This document shows positions 1 through 11,716 of a stretch of 64,000 bases of DNA, in pieces. The notes under the pieces are model-generated. The model made no database searches, had not been told where the DNA came from, and worked only from the letters and a program-made list of their open reading frames with translations. Each line of letters starts with the position of its first letter. The stretch's first letter is position 1. Position numbers and translations under genes: made by a program. Source of the DNA: Nocardioides sp. JQ2195 (lineage in GTDB: Bacteria; Actinomycetota; Actinomycetes; Propionibacteriales; Nocardioidaceae). The DNA lies in contig NZ_CP050902.1 in NCBI RefSeq assembly GCF_012272695.1, forward strand, positions 3,596,001 through 3,660,000, written 5' to 3'.

Positions 1-46
1 GCGCCAACTGCATGTCGGTCAGTACGCCGCAGCAACCGTTGCCCGA

Positions 47-1054
47 TCAGGCGGTACGGGTGGCCACCACGTCGGCGAACCCCTCGAGGGCGGCGCGGAC
101 CGGGCCCTCGGGCAGCACCTTGAGCAGTTCCTTGGCCTCGCTGGCGCGGGCCACCACGTAGGCCCGGGCCTCGTTCATCGCCGGGTGGACCCGCAGCAGC
201 CCGAGGGCCTCGGCGTGCAGGGCATCGTCGTCGAGGTCCATGCCCAGGAGCTCGACGAGTCGCGCGTCGGCAGGGTCCTCCGAGCGCTGGGCCAGGAGCA
301 CCGGCAGCGTCGGCACTCCTTCACGCAGGTCGGTGCCCGGCGTCTTCCCGGACTCGTCACTCTCCGAGGCGATGTCGAGGATGTCGTCGGAGAGCTGGAA
401 GGCCGTGCCGACGATCTCGCCGTACGCCGCCAGGGCGTCCTCGATCTCGCGTGGGGCACCGCTGAAGCGCGCGCCGTAGAGCGCGGAGGTGGCGATGAGT
501 GATCCGGTCTTGCCGGCGACGACGCGCAGGTGGTGCTCGATCGGGTCGGCGTCGGGCGCCGGCTCGAGGGTCTCGAGGATCTGTCCCTCGACCAGCTTGG
601 TGAACGTCTTCGCCTGGATCCGCACCGCGTCGGCCCCGAGGTCGGCGGTGAGCTCCGAGGACTTCGAGAACAGGAAGTCGCCGGTGAGGATCGCGACGTG
701 GTTGTCCCAGCGCGAGTTGGCCGAGTCGGCGCCGCGTCGCAGGTCGGCCTCGTCCATCACGTCGTCGTGGTAGAGCGAGGCGAGGTGGGTCAGCTCGACC
801 ACGCAGGCCGCGGTGACCACCTCGTCGGCAGCCGCATCGGGGCCGGTCTCGGCGGCCAGGAGCACCAGCAAGGGACGGAACCGCTTGCCGCCGGCATCCA
901 TCAGGTGCCGAGCTGCCGTGGTGACGAACTCCGCTTCGCTGACGATGTGCCCGGTGAGGGCGCTCTCCACCTCGGCCATACGGGCCCGGAGACGGTCGGC
1001 CAGCTCCTCGTCGACGACGGGGAGGGCAAGGGCCGGCTGGTTCTGTGCGGTCAC
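47..1054 (-). CDS. All-trans polyprenyl diphosphate synthase (menaquinone side chain)
   Basis: Elongates isoprenyl diphosphates with IPP, most likely to make the menaquinone tail. The 335-aa protein has the GGKRFRP motif (residue 55 on), the first aspartate-rich motif DDVMDEAD (about 97) followed by LRRG, and a second DDILD (about 222), all expected for a long-chain trans-prenyltransferase. The GTG start overlaps the nuoN stop by 4 nt, so it is the last gene of the menJ-nuo operon. Its position beside menJ, menG and NDH-1 supports a quinone role. Chain length cannot be read from the sequence. Confidence 0.93.
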   Translation of the reverse strand: MTAQNQPALALPVVDEELADRLRARMAEVESALTGHIVSEAEFVTTAARHLMDAGGKRFRPLLVLLAAETGPDAAADEVVTAACVVELTHLASLYHDDVMDEADLRRGADSANSRWDNHVAILTGDFLFSKSSELTADLGADAVRIQAKTFTKLVEGQILETLEPAPDADPIEHHLRVVAGKTGSLIATSALYGARFSGAPREIEDALAAYGEIVGTAFQLSDDILDIASESDESGKTPGTDLREGVPTLPVLLAQRSEDPADARLVELLGMDLDDDALHAEALGLLRVHPAMNEARAYVVARASEAKELLKVLPEGPVRAALEGFADVVATRTA

Positions 1055-2637
1055 CTGATGAATTCTCCCGCATGGGCTGCCAGGTCGAGCAAGGGGCCGG
1101 GTACGACGCCGAGCACGACGGTCGCCAGGGCGCCGATTCCGATCGCCGTCGCGGTCAGGAAGCTCGGCAGCGTGACCGACGGTCCGTCACCGATCGGCTC
1201 GTAGAAGTACATGAGCACGATGACCCGGATGTAGAAGAACGCCGCCATCGCGCTGGTCAGCACGGCGATCACGACGATCGGCCAGGCGCCGGCGCTCATC
1301 GCCGAGGCGAACACCGCCCACTTGCCCGCGAAGCCGGCGGTCAACGGGATCCCGGCGAAGCCGAGCAGGAACAGCGCGAAGACACCGGCCACGACCGGGG
1401 ACTCCTTGCCCAGACCGGTCCACCGGGACAGGTGGGTCGCCTCTCCCCCGGCGTCGCGGACCAGGGTCACGACGGCGAAGGCGCCGACGGTCATGAAGCC
1501 GTAGGTCACCAGGTAGAACAGCACCGACTGGGTCGCGGTGATCTGGCCGTCGGCCAGGCCGTCGGCGGAGTGGATCCCGACCAGACCGGTGAGCAGGAAG
1601 CCGGTGTGGGTGATCGACGAGTAGGCCAGCATGCGCTTGATGTCGCTCTGGGCGACGGCCAGGACGGCACCGATCACCATCGACAGCACCGCGATCACCC
1701 AGAGCATCGGCTCCCAGGTCCAGCGCTCGGAGCCGAAGGCGACGTAGAACAGGCGCATGATCGCGGCGAAGGCTGCGATCTTGGTGGCAGCCGCCATGAA
1801 GGCAGTCACCTGCGTCGGGGCGCCCTGGTAGACGTCAGGGGTCCACGCCTGGAACGGCACCGCGCCGACCTTGAAGAGCAGGCCCACCGAGATCATTCCC
1901 ATGCCGATCAGCAGCATGGTCCTGCTGCCGGTCTGGTTGGCGATCGCGTCGTTGATGCCGGCGAAGTCCATGACACCCGCATATCCGTAGACCAGGGCGA
2001 TGCCGTAGATCACGAAGCCGGAGGAGAACGCGCCGAGGAGGAAGTACTTCAGGGCGGCTTCCTGGCTGAGCAGGCGACGTCGCCGGGCGAGGCCGGAGAG
2101 GAGGTAGAGCGGCAACGAGAGGACTTCGAGCCCGACGAACAGCGTGAGCAGGTCGTTGGCGGCCGCGAACATCATCATCCCGGTGAGCGCGAACATCATC
2201 AGCGGGTAGACCTCGGTGTGGTCGAGGCCCTTCGACGAGGCGATGCGCTCGGCATCGGTACCGGGCAGTGCCGCGGCCTGTCCGGCGAAGGCGGACACCC
2301 CACCCTCGAGCCGGCGCTCGGCGAAGAGCAGCAACCCGCAGATCGTGATCACCAGCAGGAGGCCCCACACGAACACGGCGGGGCCGTCGACGGCCAACGC
2401 GCCCTCGGCCACGACCGACCCGTGGGCGCCTCCGTGGTCGTCGAGGCCGAGGCCGACGATGACGACGCCGACCAGGGCCGCGACGCTGCCGGCGAGGGCC
2501 AGGGCGAGCTGCGCCAGGAGGCGACGACCGCGAGGCAGGAACGCCTCGACGACGACGCCCAGGCAGGCGATCGCGAACACCAGCAGCAACGGCCACAGCT
2601 GGCCGTACTCGATGTCGGGCTTGGCGAAGTCGATCAC
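1051..2637 (-). CDS. nuoN: NADH-quinone oxidoreductase subunit N
   Basis: One of the three antiporter-like proton-pumping membrane subunits of NDH-1. The 528-aa protein is almost entirely hydrophobic helices, with conserved lysine/glutamate-containing segments of the proton-conducting NuoL/M/N family (for example VGLEVLSLPLYLL and the later DIKRMLAYSSI stretch). Start overlaps the nuoM stop by 4 nt; its stop overlaps the next gene by 4 nt, indicating translational coupling. It is last of the 14 nuo genes, the standard order. Confidence 0.97.
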   Translation of the reverse strand: MIDFAKPDIEYGQLWPLLLVFAIACLGVVVEAFLPRGRRLLAQLALALAGSVAALVGVVIVGLGLDDHGGAHGSVVAEGALAVDGPAVFVWGLLLVITICGLLLFAERRLEGGVSAFAGQAAALPGTDAERIASSKGLDHTEVYPLMMFALTGMMMFAAANDLLTLFVGLEVLSLPLYLLSGLARRRRLLSQEAALKYFLLGAFSSGFVIYGIALVYGYAGVMDFAGINDAIANQTGSRTMLLIGMGMISVGLLFKVGAVPFQAWTPDVYQGAPTQVTAFMAAATKIAAFAAIMRLFYVAFGSERWTWEPMLWVIAVLSMVIGAVLAVAQSDIKRMLAYSSITHTGFLLTGLVGIHSADGLADGQITATQSVLFYLVTYGFMTVGAFAVVTLVRDAGGEATHLSRWTGLGKESPVVAGVFALFLLGFAGIPLTAGFAGKWAVFASAMSAGAWPIVVIAVLTSAMAAFFYIRVIVLMYFYEPIGDGPSVTLPSFLTATAIGIGALATVVLGVVPGPLLDLAAHAGEFIR

Positions 2638-4193
2638 TGCTGGCCCTCCTGGCTGGACTCTGCGTCAACGGGCGTGACCACAGGATCGTCGTCACTGACC
2701 CCGACGACCGACATGGTGCCCTCGACGGCCGGATTGATGATGTCGAGCATCGGCTTCGGATAGAAGCCGAAGATCAGCATGGCGACCACGAGTGGGGCCA
2801 CGGCGCCGATCTCACGTGCGTTCACGTCCTTCATGCCGACCACCCCGGGGACGGTCGGACCTGTCATCAGCTTCTGGTACATCCAGAGGACGTAGATCGC
2901 GGCGAGCACGATGCCCGTGACGGCGAACGCACCGGTGACCCAGTGGTGGGCGAACCCACCGACCAGGACCAGGAACTCCGAGACGAACGGCGAGAGCCCC
3001 GGCAGTCCCAGGGTCCCGAGACCGCCGACGAGGAACAGGCCGGCCAGCACCGGTGCCACCTTCTCGACTCCTCCGTGATCACTGATCAACGTCGAGCCGC
3101 GCCTGCGGATCAGGTACCCGGCGACCAGGAAGAGCACCGCCGTGGCCAGGCCGTGGTTGAACATGTAGAAGGTGGCCCCGGTCATGCCCTGGCTGTTCAT
3201 CACGAAGACGCCCAGCACGATGAAACCGAAGTGGGACAGCGAGGTGAGACCGATCAACCGCAGCATGTCGTCCTGGCCGATCGCGATCAGGGCACCGTAG
3301 ATGATCGAGATCAGGGCCAGCACGACGACCACCGGCGTGGCCCACTTCGACGCCTCGGGGAAGAGCCCCAGGCAGAAGCGGAGCATGCCGTAGGTGCCGA
3401 TCTTGTCGAGGACGCAGATCAGCAGCACGCTGGTGCCCGGTGTGGCCGCGGCCGTGGTGTCCGGCAGCCAGGTGTGCACGGGGAACAGCGGCGCCTTGAT
3501 CGCGAAGGCGATGAAGAAGCCGAGGAACAGCCAGCGACCGGTCTCCTTGTCGAGGTCGAGCGCGGCCAGCTCACCGATCAGGTACGTCGGGTGGCCGGCC
3601 TGGGCCGAGACGGCGTAGAGGCCGACGACGGAGGCGAGCATGATCAGCCCGCCTGCCAGCATGTAGAGCAGGAACTTCACGGCTGCCTTGGCGCGCACTG
3701 CCTTGTCGACGTGGCCGTAGTGGCCCACCAGGAAGTAGGCCGGGATCAGCGTGGCCTCGAAGGCGACGTAGAACAGGAAGACGTCCTGGGCCATGAAGAC
3801 GACCAGGGCCAAGCCTTCCAGTGCCAGCATCCAGCCGAAGAAGCCGGGGGCACGCGAGGTGCCGCCGGCGACATCCGCGTCGTTCCACGAGGCGAGCACG
3901 ACGACCGGGACCAGCAGCGTGGTCAGCAGCACCAACGTCAGCCCGATGCCGTCCACGGCGACGGCGTAGTGGGTGCCGAAGGCGGGGATCCAGTCGTGCA
4001 GCTCGACGAACTGGAAGCCGTCGCCCGGCTCGTAGGAGCACGCCACGACGAGGGAGAGCACGAAGGTCAGGGTCGCGGTGCCGAGGGCCACCTGCTTCGG
4101 AAGCGCCGAGCCGGTGGCGGGGAGCAGAGCGGTGACCAGGCCGCCGACCAGCGGCAGCAGGATGATCAGGCTCAACCAGGGGAAGTCATTCAT
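2634..4193 (-). CDS. nuoM: NADH-quinone oxidoreductase subunit M
   Basis: Proton-pumping antiporter-like subunit of the NDH-1 membrane arm, 519 aa with many transmembrane helices. The sequence shows [24 protein letters not shown] glutamate helix, the lysine helix [31 protein letters not shown] and the [18 protein letters not shown] segment, all hallmarks of NuoM. It starts at ATG 4193 and overlaps nuoL by 4 nt upstream and nuoN by 4 nt downstream. A short hydrophilic C-terminal tail of about 30 residues is typical of actinobacterial homologues. Confidence 0.97.
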   Translation of the reverse strand: MNDFPWLSLIILLPLVGGLVTALLPATGSALPKQVALGTATLTFVLSLVVACSYEPGDGFQFVELHDWIPAFGTHYAVAVDGIGLTLVLLTTLLVPVVVLASWNDADVAGGTSRAPGFFGWMLALEGLALVVFMAQDVFLFYVAFEATLIPAYFLVGHYGHVDKAVRAKAAVKFLLYMLAGGLIMLASVVGLYAVSAQAGHPTYLIGELAALDLDKETGRWLFLGFFIAFAIKAPLFPVHTWLPDTTAAATPGTSVLLICVLDKIGTYGMLRFCLGLFPEASKWATPVVVVLALISIIYGALIAIGQDDMLRLIGLTSLSHFGFIVLGVFVMNSQGMTGATFYMFNHGLATAVLFLVAGYLIRRRGSTLISDHGGVEKVAPVLAGLFLVGGLGTLGLPGLSPFVSEFLVLVGGFAHHWVTGAFAVTGIVLAAIYVLWMYQKLMTGPTVPGVVGMKDVNAREIGAVAPLVVAMLIFGFYPKPMLDIINPAVEGTMSVVGVSDDDPVVTPVDAESSQEGQQ

Positions 4194-6166
4194 CCGGCAT
4201 TCACCACCAGCATGACCGCGACCACCAGTGAGGCGCCGATCAGGATCGAGAGGGCGTAGGAGCGGACGAAGCCGTTCTGGACCACGCGAATGAGCCGGGC
4301 CAGCCCGCTCACCCCGGTGGCCTGGCCCTCGACGGCACCGTCGATGACGGTCGTGTCGAAGGCCATCAGCCCGGAGACCGCATGGCGGCCGGGGTTGACG
4401 ACCAGGCCGTCGTTGATCGCGTCTCCGTAGAGGTCGGCACGGGCCGCTCGGGTGAAGACGGAGACATCAGTGGGCGCTTCTCGGGGCACCTCGGTCCTTC
4501 CGATCGTGAACCAGGCAAGGGCAACACCGGCGGCGACGACCAGCACGATGATGGCGGTCAGGGCCAGCGCGGGGACCGGCAGGTGCTCGTGGTGGACCTC
4601 GCCCACCACCGGGGAGAGCCAGTCGGTGATCCAGCTGCCGACGAGCAGGATGCCGCCGAGCAGCGACAGTGCGGCCAGCACGATCAGCGGAACCGTCATC
4701 ACCTTCGGCGACTCGTGCGGGTGGACACCGGGTTCCCACCGTCCCTTTCCGTCGGGACCCGGCGTGAAGAACGTCATCAGCATCAGCCGGGTCATGTAGA
4801 ACGCGGTGATCCCGGCGCCGAGCATCGCGGCCAGGCCGACCCAGATGTTCTGGGCGAACGCGGTCTCGATGATCTTGTCCTTCGACCAGAACCCGGAGAA
4901 GCCGGGGAACCCGATGATCGCCAGGTAGCCCATCGCGAAGGTCAGGAAGGTGATCGGCACCGCACGCGCCAACGCGCCGTAGTGACGCATGTCGACGTCG
5001 TCGTCGGTGGCGTGCATGACCGATCCGGCGCCGAGGAACATGTTGGCCTTGAAGAACCCGTGGGTGAGCAGGTGGAAGATGGCGAACGCGTAGCCTGCGG
5101 CACCCAGCCCGGCGCCCAGCATCATGTAGCCGATCTGACTCATCGTCGAGCCGGCCAAGACCTTCTTGATGTCGTCCTTGGCGCACCCGATGACCGCACC
5201 CCACAAGAGCGTGACCACGGCGACGACCACGACCGTGGTCTGGGCGATGGACGCGTTCTCGAAGATGAAGTTGGAACGCACGATGAGGTAGACGCCGGCG
5301 GTCACCATGGTGGCGGCGTGGATCAGGGCCGACACCGGGGTGGGGCCCTCCATGGCGTCGAGGAGCCACGCCTGCAACGGAACCTGGGCGCTCTTGCCGC
5401 ACGCGCCGAGCAGCAGCAGGAGGCCGATCGCGTTCATGGTGTTCTCGTTGGCGCCACTCGCGGCAGCGCTGACACCGGCGAAGGCGGTGGTGCCGAACGT
5501 GACGAACATCAGCATGATGGCCAGCGACATCCCGATGTCACCGATGCGGTTCATCACGAAGGCCTTCTTGGCCGCCGCGGCGGCACTCGGCTTGTGCTGC
5601 CAGAAGCCGATCAGGAGGTAGGAGGCCAGGCCGACGCCCTCCCAACCGAGGAAGATGCCGAGGTAGTCGGCGGCGAGCACCAGCATCAGCATCGCTGCGA
5701 TGAACAGGTTGAGGTAGCCGAAGAACCGGCGCCGGCGCTCGTCGTGCGCCATGTAGCCGATCGAGTAGACGTGGATCAGCGAGCCGACGCCGGTGATCAG
5801 CAGGACGAACAGGATCGACAGCGGGTCGATCAGCAGGTCCATGCCGACGGTGAAGCCACCGGCCTCGATCCAGGTGAAGAGGTGCTGTCCGACCTGGCGC
5901 TCGCCCTCGTCACGGCCGAGCAACGCGGCGAACATCAGCAGGCCGAGCACGAACGAGCCGGCCACCGTGGCGGTGCCGAGCAGGTGGCCCCAGGCGTTGG
6001 TACGGCGGCCACCGATCAGCAGGATCGCGGCACCGACCAGCGGCAGCACGATCACCAGCCACGCGAGCGAGAGGACGCCGTCGGCACTGCCGGGGTCGAC
6101 CACGGGGATGTGGGTCTCGGCAGCAAGGCTCGACAGCAGGGCGTTGGGGGAACTCATGGCACTCAC
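4190..6166 (-). CDS. nuoL: NADH-quinone oxidoreductase subunit L
   Basis: Distal proton-pumping subunit of NDH-1, 658 aa, with the antiporter-like core ([46 protein letters not shown] and [19 protein letters not shown] segments) and a C-terminal extension that forms the lateral helix and terminal helix in the family. A second ATG three codons in (6157) is an alternative start. It lies 1 nt after the nuoK stop and overlaps nuoM by 4 nt. Confidence 0.97.
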   Translation of the reverse strand: MSAMSSPNALLSSLAAETHIPVVDPGSADGVLSLAWLVIVLPLVGAAILLIGGRRTNAWGHLLGTATVAGSFVLGLLMFAALLGRDEGERQVGQHLFTWIEAGGFTVGMDLLIDPLSILFVLLITGVGSLIHVYSIGYMAHDERRRRFFGYLNLFIAAMLMLVLAADYLGIFLGWEGVGLASYLLIGFWQHKPSAAAAAKKAFVMNRIGDIGMSLAIMLMFVTFGTTAFAGVSAAASGANENTMNAIGLLLLLGACGKSAQVPLQAWLLDAMEGPTPVSALIHAATMVTAGVYLIVRSNFIFENASIAQTTVVVVAVVTLLWGAVIGCAKDDIKKVLAGSTMSQIGYMMLGAGLGAAGYAFAIFHLLTHGFFKANMFLGAGSVMHATDDDVDMRHYGALARAVPITFLTFAMGYLAIIGFPGFSGFWSKDKIIETAFAQNIWVGLAAMLGAGITAFYMTRLMLMTFFTPGPDGKGRWEPGVHPHESPKVMTVPLIVLAALSLLGGILLVGSWITDWLSPVVGEVHHEHLPVPALALTAIIVLVVAAGVALAWFTIGRTEVPREAPTDVSVFTRAARADLYGDAINDGLVVNPGRHAVSGLMAFDTTVIDGAVEGQATGVSGLARLIRVVQNGFVRSYALSILIGASLVVAVMLVVNAG

Positions 6167-6167
6167 C

Positions 6168-6467
6168 TCAGTACTTCAGCAGGCTGGCGTCGTCGACCGA
6201 GGCCGAGCGTCGAGTCCGGAAGATGGTCATGATGATCGCGAGTCCGACCACGACCTCGGCCGCGGCGACCACCATCACGAAGAACGCAGCGATCTGGCCG
6301 TCGAGGTTGCCGTTCGCCTTGGCGAAGGTCACCAGCGCCAGGTTCGACGCGTTGAGCATCAGCTCCACGCACATGAACACCACGATGGCGTTGCGCCGGA
6401 CCAGCACCCCCACGCAGCCGATGGTGAACAGGATCGCGGAGAGGATGATGTAGGGCTCGGTGCTCAT
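6168..6467 (-). CDS. nuoK: NADH-quinone oxidoreductase subunit K
   Basis: Small three-helix membrane subunit of NDH-1, 99 aa, the normal length. Conserved glutamates lie in the helices ([16 protein letters not shown] and [13 protein letters not shown]), which in E. coli are needed for proton translocation. The ATG at 6467 overlaps the nuoJ stop by 4 nt and nuoL follows after one base. Confidence 0.97.
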   Translation of the reverse strand: MSTEPYIILSAILFTIGCVGVLVRRNAIVVFMCVELMLNASNLALVTFAKANGNLDGQIAAFFVMVVAAAEVVVGLAIIMTIFRTRRSASVDDASLLKY

Positions 6468-7282
6468 GCCTGGTCCTCCTCCGTGGTCGCGGGGGCTCCG
6501 GACTTGCCGGACACTTCGGGCGACTGCTCGGGCGACTGGCCGAGCTGGCGCTGCACCATTTCGATGTCGTCGGCCAACGCCGGCGCACTGCGCACGCTGC
6601 CCCGGGCGGCCAGCACCCGCGAGATCGAGGCCTCGCTGGCAGTGCCGTCGGGCAGCAGGGCGGGCGTGTCGACCGCGTTGTGCCGGGCGAACACACCGGG
6701 CGCCGGCAGGGGGCCCGGGTGCTTGCCGGTCTCGGCGTACTCGCGCATCCGGCGGCTGGCGGCGTCGGCCTGGGTCTCCTTGGGCGCGAGCCGCTCACGG
6801 TGGGCGAGGACCATGGCACCGATCGCCGCGGTGATCAGCAGGGCCGAGGTTGCCTCGAACGCGAAGACGTACTTGCTGAACAGGAGGTTGGCCAGGGCCG
6901 GGACGTTGCCCCCGGCGTTGGCCTCGTCGAGGCCGACCGTGGCGCCGAAGGTGACCTGGGAGATGCCGATGACCAGGATCAGGCCGAGCAGCAGGCCGAA
7001 CCCGGTGGCCAGCAGCCGCTGGCCCCGAATCGTCTCCACCACGGAGTCGGAGGCATCGACGCCGACCAGCATCAGCACGAAGAGGAACAGCATCAGGATC
7101 GCGCCGGTGTAGACGATGATCTGCACCGCGAAGAGGAACGGCGCCTCCAGGACGGCGTACAGCACCGCCAAGGAGATCATCACCACGGCGAGCAGGAGCG
7201 CAGCGTGCACGGCCTTGCGGACGAACAGGATGCCCAGGGCGGCCAGCACCATGATCGGCGCGAGGATCCAGAACGCGGTCAT
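6464..7282 (-). CDS. nuoJ: NADH-quinone oxidoreductase subunit J
   Basis: Membrane subunit of NDH-1. The first 170 residues are five hydrophobic helices with the family's [32 protein letters not shown] core (including the conserved tyrosine-threonine-glycine turn). The remaining about 100 residues are a hydrophilic Ala/Pro/Glu-rich tail, making it 272 aa, longer than the E. coli subunit; such tails are common in actinobacteria. It overlaps nuoI by 1 nt and nuoK by 4 nt. Confidence 0.95.
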   Translation of the reverse strand: MTAFWILAPIMVLAALGILFVRKAVHAALLLAVVMISLAVLYAVLEAPFLFAVQIIVYTGAILMLFLFVLMLVGVDASDSVVETIRGQRLLATGFGLLLGLILVIGISQVTFGATVGLDEANAGGNVPALANLLFSKYVFAFEATSALLITAAIGAMVLAHRERLAPKETQADAASRRMREYAETGKHPGPLPAPGVFARHNAVDTPALLPDGTASEASISRVLAARGSVRSAPALADDIEMVQRQLGQSPEQSPEVSGKSGAPATTEEDQA

Positions 7283-7929
7283 CAGCCCTCCTTCCGGCTC
7301 GCGCTGGTCCAGGCGTCCTGCGCCTTGGCCTCGCCACCGGTGGTCGCCGGATCGGTCGCGCTCGGGCGTGCCTTGAAGTCACCGCGGTAGTAGTCACCGT
7401 CGGTGTCGCCGATCAGCATCGCGTGGGGCGGTTGCTCCATGCCGGGAAGCAAGGGGGCGAGCAGGTCGGACTTCTCGTAGATCAGGTCGGCCCGGTTGTT
7501 GTCGGCCAGCTCGTACTCGTTGGTCATCGTCAGGGCCCGCGTGGGGCAGGCCTCGATGCACAGTCCGCACAGGATGCAGCGCAGGTAGTTGATCTGGTAG
7601 ACGCGGCCGTAGCGCTCACCCGGGCTGAACCGCCCCTCGCCGTTCGCCGACTCGTCGTTGGAGGCGCCCTCGACGTAGATCGCGTCGGCCGGGCAGGCCC
7701 AGGCGCACAGCTCGCAGCCAATGCACTTCTCGAGGCCGTCGGGCCACCGGTTGAGCTGGTGGCGACCGTGGAAGCGTGGTGCCGTCGGCATCTTCTCGAA
7801 GGGGTACTGCTCGGTGACCACCTTCTTGAACATGGTCCGGAACGTGACGCCGAAGCCGGCGACGGGGTCCCAGAACTGCTCCTTCAGGCTCCGGGACTCC
7901 TCGTTGGCCTGCTCATTCGACCGAGTCAT
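7282..7929 (-). CDS. nuoI: NADH-quinone oxidoreductase subunit I (two 4Fe-4S clusters)
   Basis: Peripheral-arm iron-sulfur protein carrying clusters N6a and N6b, passing electrons towards NuoB. The 215-aa protein has two complete CxxCxxCxxxCP motifs, with cysteines at 69, 72, 75, 79 and 118, 121, 124, 128. An amphipathic N-terminal segment precedes them. The C-terminal 40 residues are hydrophilic and poorly conserved. Start and stop overlap neighbours by 1 nt on each side (ATGA/TGATG-type junctions). Confidence 0.97.
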   Translation of the reverse strand: MTRSNEQANEESRSLKEQFWDPVAGFGVTFRTMFKKVVTEQYPFEKMPTAPRFHGRHQLNRWPDGLEKCIGCELCAWACPADAIYVEGASNDESANGEGRFSPGERYGRVYQINYLRCILCGLCIEACPTRALTMTNEYELADNNRADLIYEKSDLLAPLLPGMEQPPHAMLIGDTDGDYYRGDFKARPSATDPATTGGEAKAQDAWTSASRKEG

Positions 7930-9257
7930 CAGTCCTCCTCATGAAAGACGAGCGGTGCAGCGGCGCCGCGGACGGCTCCGTGCGTAGGCATGGGGGGCAC
8001 GGGGAAGCCACCGACCGGCGGCTCCTCCACCTCGGGTTCGTCGGCCTTCTTCGACTCCGGCCAGAACATCACCACGAGGAAGGCCGCCACGAAGATGCCG
8101 GCGATGATCAACACCTGCGAGCGTTCGAGACCCCCGTCGAGGGTGATCGCGCGCATGGTCGCCACGGCGATGATCCAGACCAGGGCGATCGGGATCAGCC
8201 GCTTCCAGCCGAAGGCCATGAACTGGTCGTAGCGCAGGCGTGGCAACGAGCCGCGCAACCAGATGAACATGAAGATGAACAGGAACATCTTGCCGAAGAA
8301 CCAGATCAGCGGCCAGTAGCCCTCGTTGGAGCCCTCCCAGAAGGCGGAGATCGGCCACGGCGCCCGCCAACCTCCCAGGAACAGGGTGGTGGCCAGTGCC
8401 GACACGGTGGCCATGTTGATGTACTCGGCGAGGAAGAACAGCGCGAACTTCAGGCTGGAGTACTCGGTGTGGAATCCGCCGACCAGCTCGCCCTCGGCCT
8501 CGGGAAGGTCGAACGGAGCACGGTTGGTCTCCCCCACCATCGCGATCACGTAGATGATGAACGACGGCAGCAGGATGATGCCGAACCAGCCGGGCACGGG
8601 CACGTCGAGACCGAGCACGTCGATGTGCCGGGTGCTGGCCTGGGCAGCGACGATCTCGGAGGTCGACATCGACCCGGCGTAGAGGAACACCGCCACGAGG
8701 GCCAGGCCCATCGCGACCTCGTAGGAGATCATCTGGGCACTGGAGCGCAGCCCACCGAGCAGCGAGTAGGTCGAGCCGGACGACCAGCCACCCAGGACGA
8801 TGCCGTAGATGCCGATCGATGCGATCGCCATGACGAACAGGACCGCCACGGGCATGTCGGTCAGCTGCAGCGGAGTGCTCTCCCCGAACATGTGCACCTC
8901 GGGGCCGAACGGGATCACCGCGAAGGTGACGAACGCGGGGATGACCGCCAGCACCGGCGCAATGATGAAGACCACCTTGTCGGCCGCCTTCGGGATGAGG
9001 TCTTCCTTCAGCGCCAGCTTCACCCCGTCGGCCAGGGACTGCAGCAGGCCGAAGGGACCGTGCACGTTGGGGCCGATGCGGTGCTGCATGCGGGCCACCA
9101 CGCGGCGCTCCCACCAGATGTTGAAGAGGGTCAGCAGCACCAGGACCACGAAGATCATCACGGCCTTGACCAGCAGCAACCACCAGGGATCGTTGCCGAA
9201 CCCGGCCAGCTCGCCGGCCGCCATCACGTGGGTGCCGGTCCCGGTCGTCGAGATCAT
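7929..9257 (-). CDS. nuoH: NADH-quinone oxidoreductase subunit H
   Basis: Membrane subunit forming the quinone chamber with NuoB and NuoD, 442 aa. Diagnostic stretches include [17 protein letters not shown] near residue 50, the acidic loop [19 protein letters not shown], and RASLPR-like loop [14 protein letters not shown] hydrophilic C-terminal extension of about 50 residues (acidic then proline-rich) exceeds the E. coli protein. Overlaps nuoG by 4 nt and nuoI by 1 nt. Confidence 0.97.
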   Translation of the reverse strand: MISTTGTGTHVMAAGELAGFGNDPWWLLLVKAVMIFVVLVLLTLFNIWWERRVVARMQHRIGPNVHGPFGLLQSLADGVKLALKEDLIPKAADKVVFIIAPVLAVIPAFVTFAVIPFGPEVHMFGESTPLQLTDMPVAVLFVMAIASIGIYGIVLGGWSSGSTYSLLGGLRSSAQMISYEVAMGLALVAVFLYAGSMSTSEIVAAQASTRHIDVLGLDVPVPGWFGIILLPSFIIYVIAMVGETNRAPFDLPEAEGELVGGFHTEYSSLKFALFFLAEYINMATVSALATTLFLGGWRAPWPISAFWEGSNEGYWPLIWFFGKMFLFIFMFIWLRGSLPRLRYDQFMAFGWKRLIPIALVWIIAVATMRAITLDGGLERSQVLIIAGIFVAAFLVVMFWPESKKADEPEVEEPPVGGFPVPPMPTHGAVRGAAAPLVFHEED

Positions 9258-11716
9258 GCCTTCACCGCCTTCACCGTCACGGCGGACCCGGGCGAGGCCA
9301 GGCCGGCGACCACCCCGTCACCGAAGTTGTTGGCCGGCATCCAGACGGTGTCCTCAGGAAGGTCAGCCACCTCGACCGGGACCGTGACCGAGCCCCGGTC
9401 ACCGGCCAGGGTGACGTGCGTGGCACCTGCCAGCACGTCGTACGTCGCCTGCGGGACGCGGGCGACCGCCGGGCGGGCGGTGGCCAGGAGCTCGGACTGC
9501 CCCCTGAGCATGACGCCGTTGTCGAGCATCTGCTTCCAGGTGGACAACCAGAACTTGTTGCGGGCCAAACGGCGGACCTTGGCCTTCGGGGGCGCGGCCG
9601 GGGCAGCTCGCTCGCCGTCCCAGGGGCCGACCTCGTTCATCTGACGACGGGCCTCGTCGACGGTCCGGAAGCCGAGCGGCGTGCCGGACTCCTCGGCGAT
9701 CCCGGCCAGGATGCGCAGGTCGGGCAACGAACCGGGGTTGCTGAACACGGCATCGAAGGTGCGCGGACGCCCCTCCCACGTGACGAACATGCCGGCCTTG
9801 TCGCTGGCCGGGGCCACCGGGAACACCACGTCGGCGGCCCTGGTCACCTCGGTCTCGCGCAGCTCGAGGCTGACCACGAAGCCGGCCGCGGAGATCGCCT
9901 CGCGTGCCGCCTGCGGGTCGGCCAGGTCGTCGAGGTCGACACCACCGACGACGAGTCCACCGAGTCCACCGGCCGCCGCGGCGGCGATGATCTCGGCCCC
10001 GTCACGGCCGGGCTGCTCGGGCAGGTGGTCGACGCCCCAAGCGGTGGCGACGTCGATCCGGGCCGACGCGTCGGCGACCGGTCGGCCGCCGGGCAGGAGG
10101 TTGGGCAGGCAGCCGGTCTCGACCGCACCGCGGTCTCCGGCGCGACGCGGGACCCAGGCCAGGCGGGCACCGGTGGCACGGGCCAGGTCCGCGGCGGCGC
10201 TGAGCGCACCGGGCACCGTCGCCAGCCGCTCGCCGACGAGGATCACGGACGTGGCGTCGATCGTCTCGGGCGACGCCTCGGCGAGTCCCTCGAGGGCCTC
10301 GCGCTCGGCACCGGCCGACGTGGCGACGAGCTGTCCCTTCATCTTGCGCAGGCCGCGCGTGGTGAAGGGGGCGATCGCGACCACCTTGGTGGTGCCCTTC
10401 ATCGCGGCCTTGCGCAGGCGCAGGAAGATCGTTCCGGCCTCGTCCTCGGGCTCGAGCCCGGCGAGGACGACGACCGAGGCCCGCTCGAGGTCCGCGTGGG
10501 TCACCGGCATGCGGAGCACGACCTCGGACGCGAGGAACGCAGCCTCCTCCGCGGAGTGGGGCCGGGCGCGGAAGTCGATGTCGTTCGTGTCGAGCACCAC
10601 GCGGGCGAACTTGCTGTAGGCGTAGGCGTCCTCGGCGATCAGGCGCCCACCGGTCAGCACGCCGACACCACCCGACGTACGCGCTGCGGCGAGACCGCGA
10701 GCCGCGACCGTGAAGGCCTCGGGCCACGAGGCGGGCCGCAGCTCACCCGAGGCCTCGTCACGCACCCACGGGTGGGTGAGCCGGTCGGCGAGCCGGGCGT
10801 AGGCGAACGCGAAGCGGTCCTTGTCGGTGATCCACTCCTCGTTGACCTCGGGGTCGTTGCCGGCCAGGCGCCGCATCACCTTGCCGCGACGGTGGTCGAC
10901 GCGGATCGCGGCGCCGCAGGAGTCGTGCTCGGCGATCGAGGGCGTGGACACCAGGTCGAAGGGACGCGAGCGGAAGCGGTAGTCGGCACTGGTGAGCGCT
11001 CCCACCGGGCAGATCTGGATGGTGTTGCCGGAGAAGTAGGAAGTGAAGGGAGCGCCATCCACGGAGCGTTCCCTCGGTCGCTCGCTCGTCCCTCGCTCGT
11101 CCCTGTCGGAAACAGGTGCGATGCCGATCTGCTGCTGGGCACCTCGCTCGACCAGGGCGATGAACGGGTCACCGGCGATCTCGTCGGCGAACCGGGTGCA
11201 CCGCTGGCACACGATGCACCGCTCGCGGTCGAGGAGGATCTGCGCGGAGATGTTGATCGGCTTCTCGAAGGTGCGCTTGACGCCACCGGAGGCCGAGAAG
11301 CGGGACTCGCCACGGCCGTTGGACATGGCCTGGTTCTGCAGGGGGCACTCGCCGCCCTTGTCGCAGACCGGGCAGTCGAGCGGGTGGTTGATCAGCAGGA
11401 ACTCCATCTGGCCCTGCTGCGCCTTGTCGGCGACCGGCGAGGTGGCCTGGGTGTTGACCACCATGCCCTCGGCGACCGGGATCGTGCAGGAGGCCTGCGG
11501 CTTGGGCATGCCACGGCCGTTGCCGGCGTCGGGGATCTCGACGAGGCACTGGCGGCAGGCACCGACGGGAGCCAGGAGCGGGTGGTCGCAGAACCGCGGG
11601 ATCTGCACGCCGACCTGTTCGGCCGCACGGATCACCAGGGTGTCCTTGGGGACGCTGACCTGGATGCCGTCGATGGTGACGGTGACGAGATCCGTCTTCT
11701 CCGGGGTGCTGGTCAC
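9254..11716 (-). CDS. nuoG: NADH-quinone oxidoreductase subunit G, with an in-frame insertion
   Basis: Large Fe-S subunit of the peripheral arm, 820 aa. N-terminal 2Fe-2S ferredoxin domain (Cys 43, 54, 57, 77), the HxxxCxxCxxxxxC cluster (His111, Cys115, 118, 124), a 4Fe-4S set starting at Cys167, 170, 173, then a degenerate molybdopterin-oxidoreductase domain. Between the conserved motifs QQQIGIAP and [10 protein letters not shown] there are about 21 extra Arg/Ser/Glu-rich residues (202-222, DNA 11051-11113) encoded by a repeat-containing stretch; the frame stays open. Overlaps nuoF and nuoH by 4 nt. Confidence 0.95.
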   Translation of the reverse strand: MTSTPEKTDLVTVTIDGIQVSVPKDTLVIRAAEQVGVQIPRFCDHPLLAPVGACRQCLVEIPDAGNGRGMPKPQASCTIPVAEGMVVNTQATSPVADKAQQGQMEFLLINHPLDCPVCDKGGECPLQNQAMSNGRGESRFSASGGVKRTFEKPINISAQILLDRERCIVCQRCTRFADEIAGDPFIALVERGAQQQIGIAPVSDRDERGTSERPRERSVDGAPFTSYFSGNTIQICPVGALTSADYRFRSRPFDLVSTPSIAEHDSCGAAIRVDHRRGKVMRRLAGNDPEVNEEWITDKDRFAFAYARLADRLTHPWVRDEASGELRPASWPEAFTVAARGLAAARTSGGVGVLTGGRLIAEDAYAYSKFARVVLDTNDIDFRARPHSAEEAAFLASEVVLRMPVTHADLERASVVVLAGLEPEDEAGTIFLRLRKAAMKGTTKVVAIAPFTTRGLRKMKGQLVATSAGAEREALEGLAEASPETIDATSVILVGERLATVPGALSAAADLARATGARLAWVPRRAGDRGAVETGCLPNLLPGGRPVADASARIDVATAWGVDHLPEQPGRDGAEIIAAAAAGGLGGLVVGGVDLDDLADPQAAREAISAAGFVVSLELRETEVTRAADVVFPVAPASDKAGMFVTWEGRPRTFDAVFSNPGSLPDLRILAGIAEESGTPLGFRTVDEARRQMNEVGPWDGERAAPAAPPKAKVRRLARNKFWLSTWKQMLDNGVMLRGQSELLATARPAVARVPQATYDVLAGATHVTLAGDRGSVTVPVEVADLPEDTVWMPANNFGDGVVAGLASPGSAVTVKAVKA

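Noticed and set aside
1045..2763. Very long open frames antisense to real genes, here and at 4382-6232, 9416-11965, 25672-27564
   Set aside because: Composition shadows of high-GC coding DNA: their products are low-complexity His/Gln/Gly/Arg-rich, with no family motifs, while the opposite strand encodes clear NDH-1 or antiporter proteins.
11051..11113. Frameshift or assembly error in nuoG
   Set aside because: The insertion is a multiple of three and conserved motifs continue in frame on both sides.
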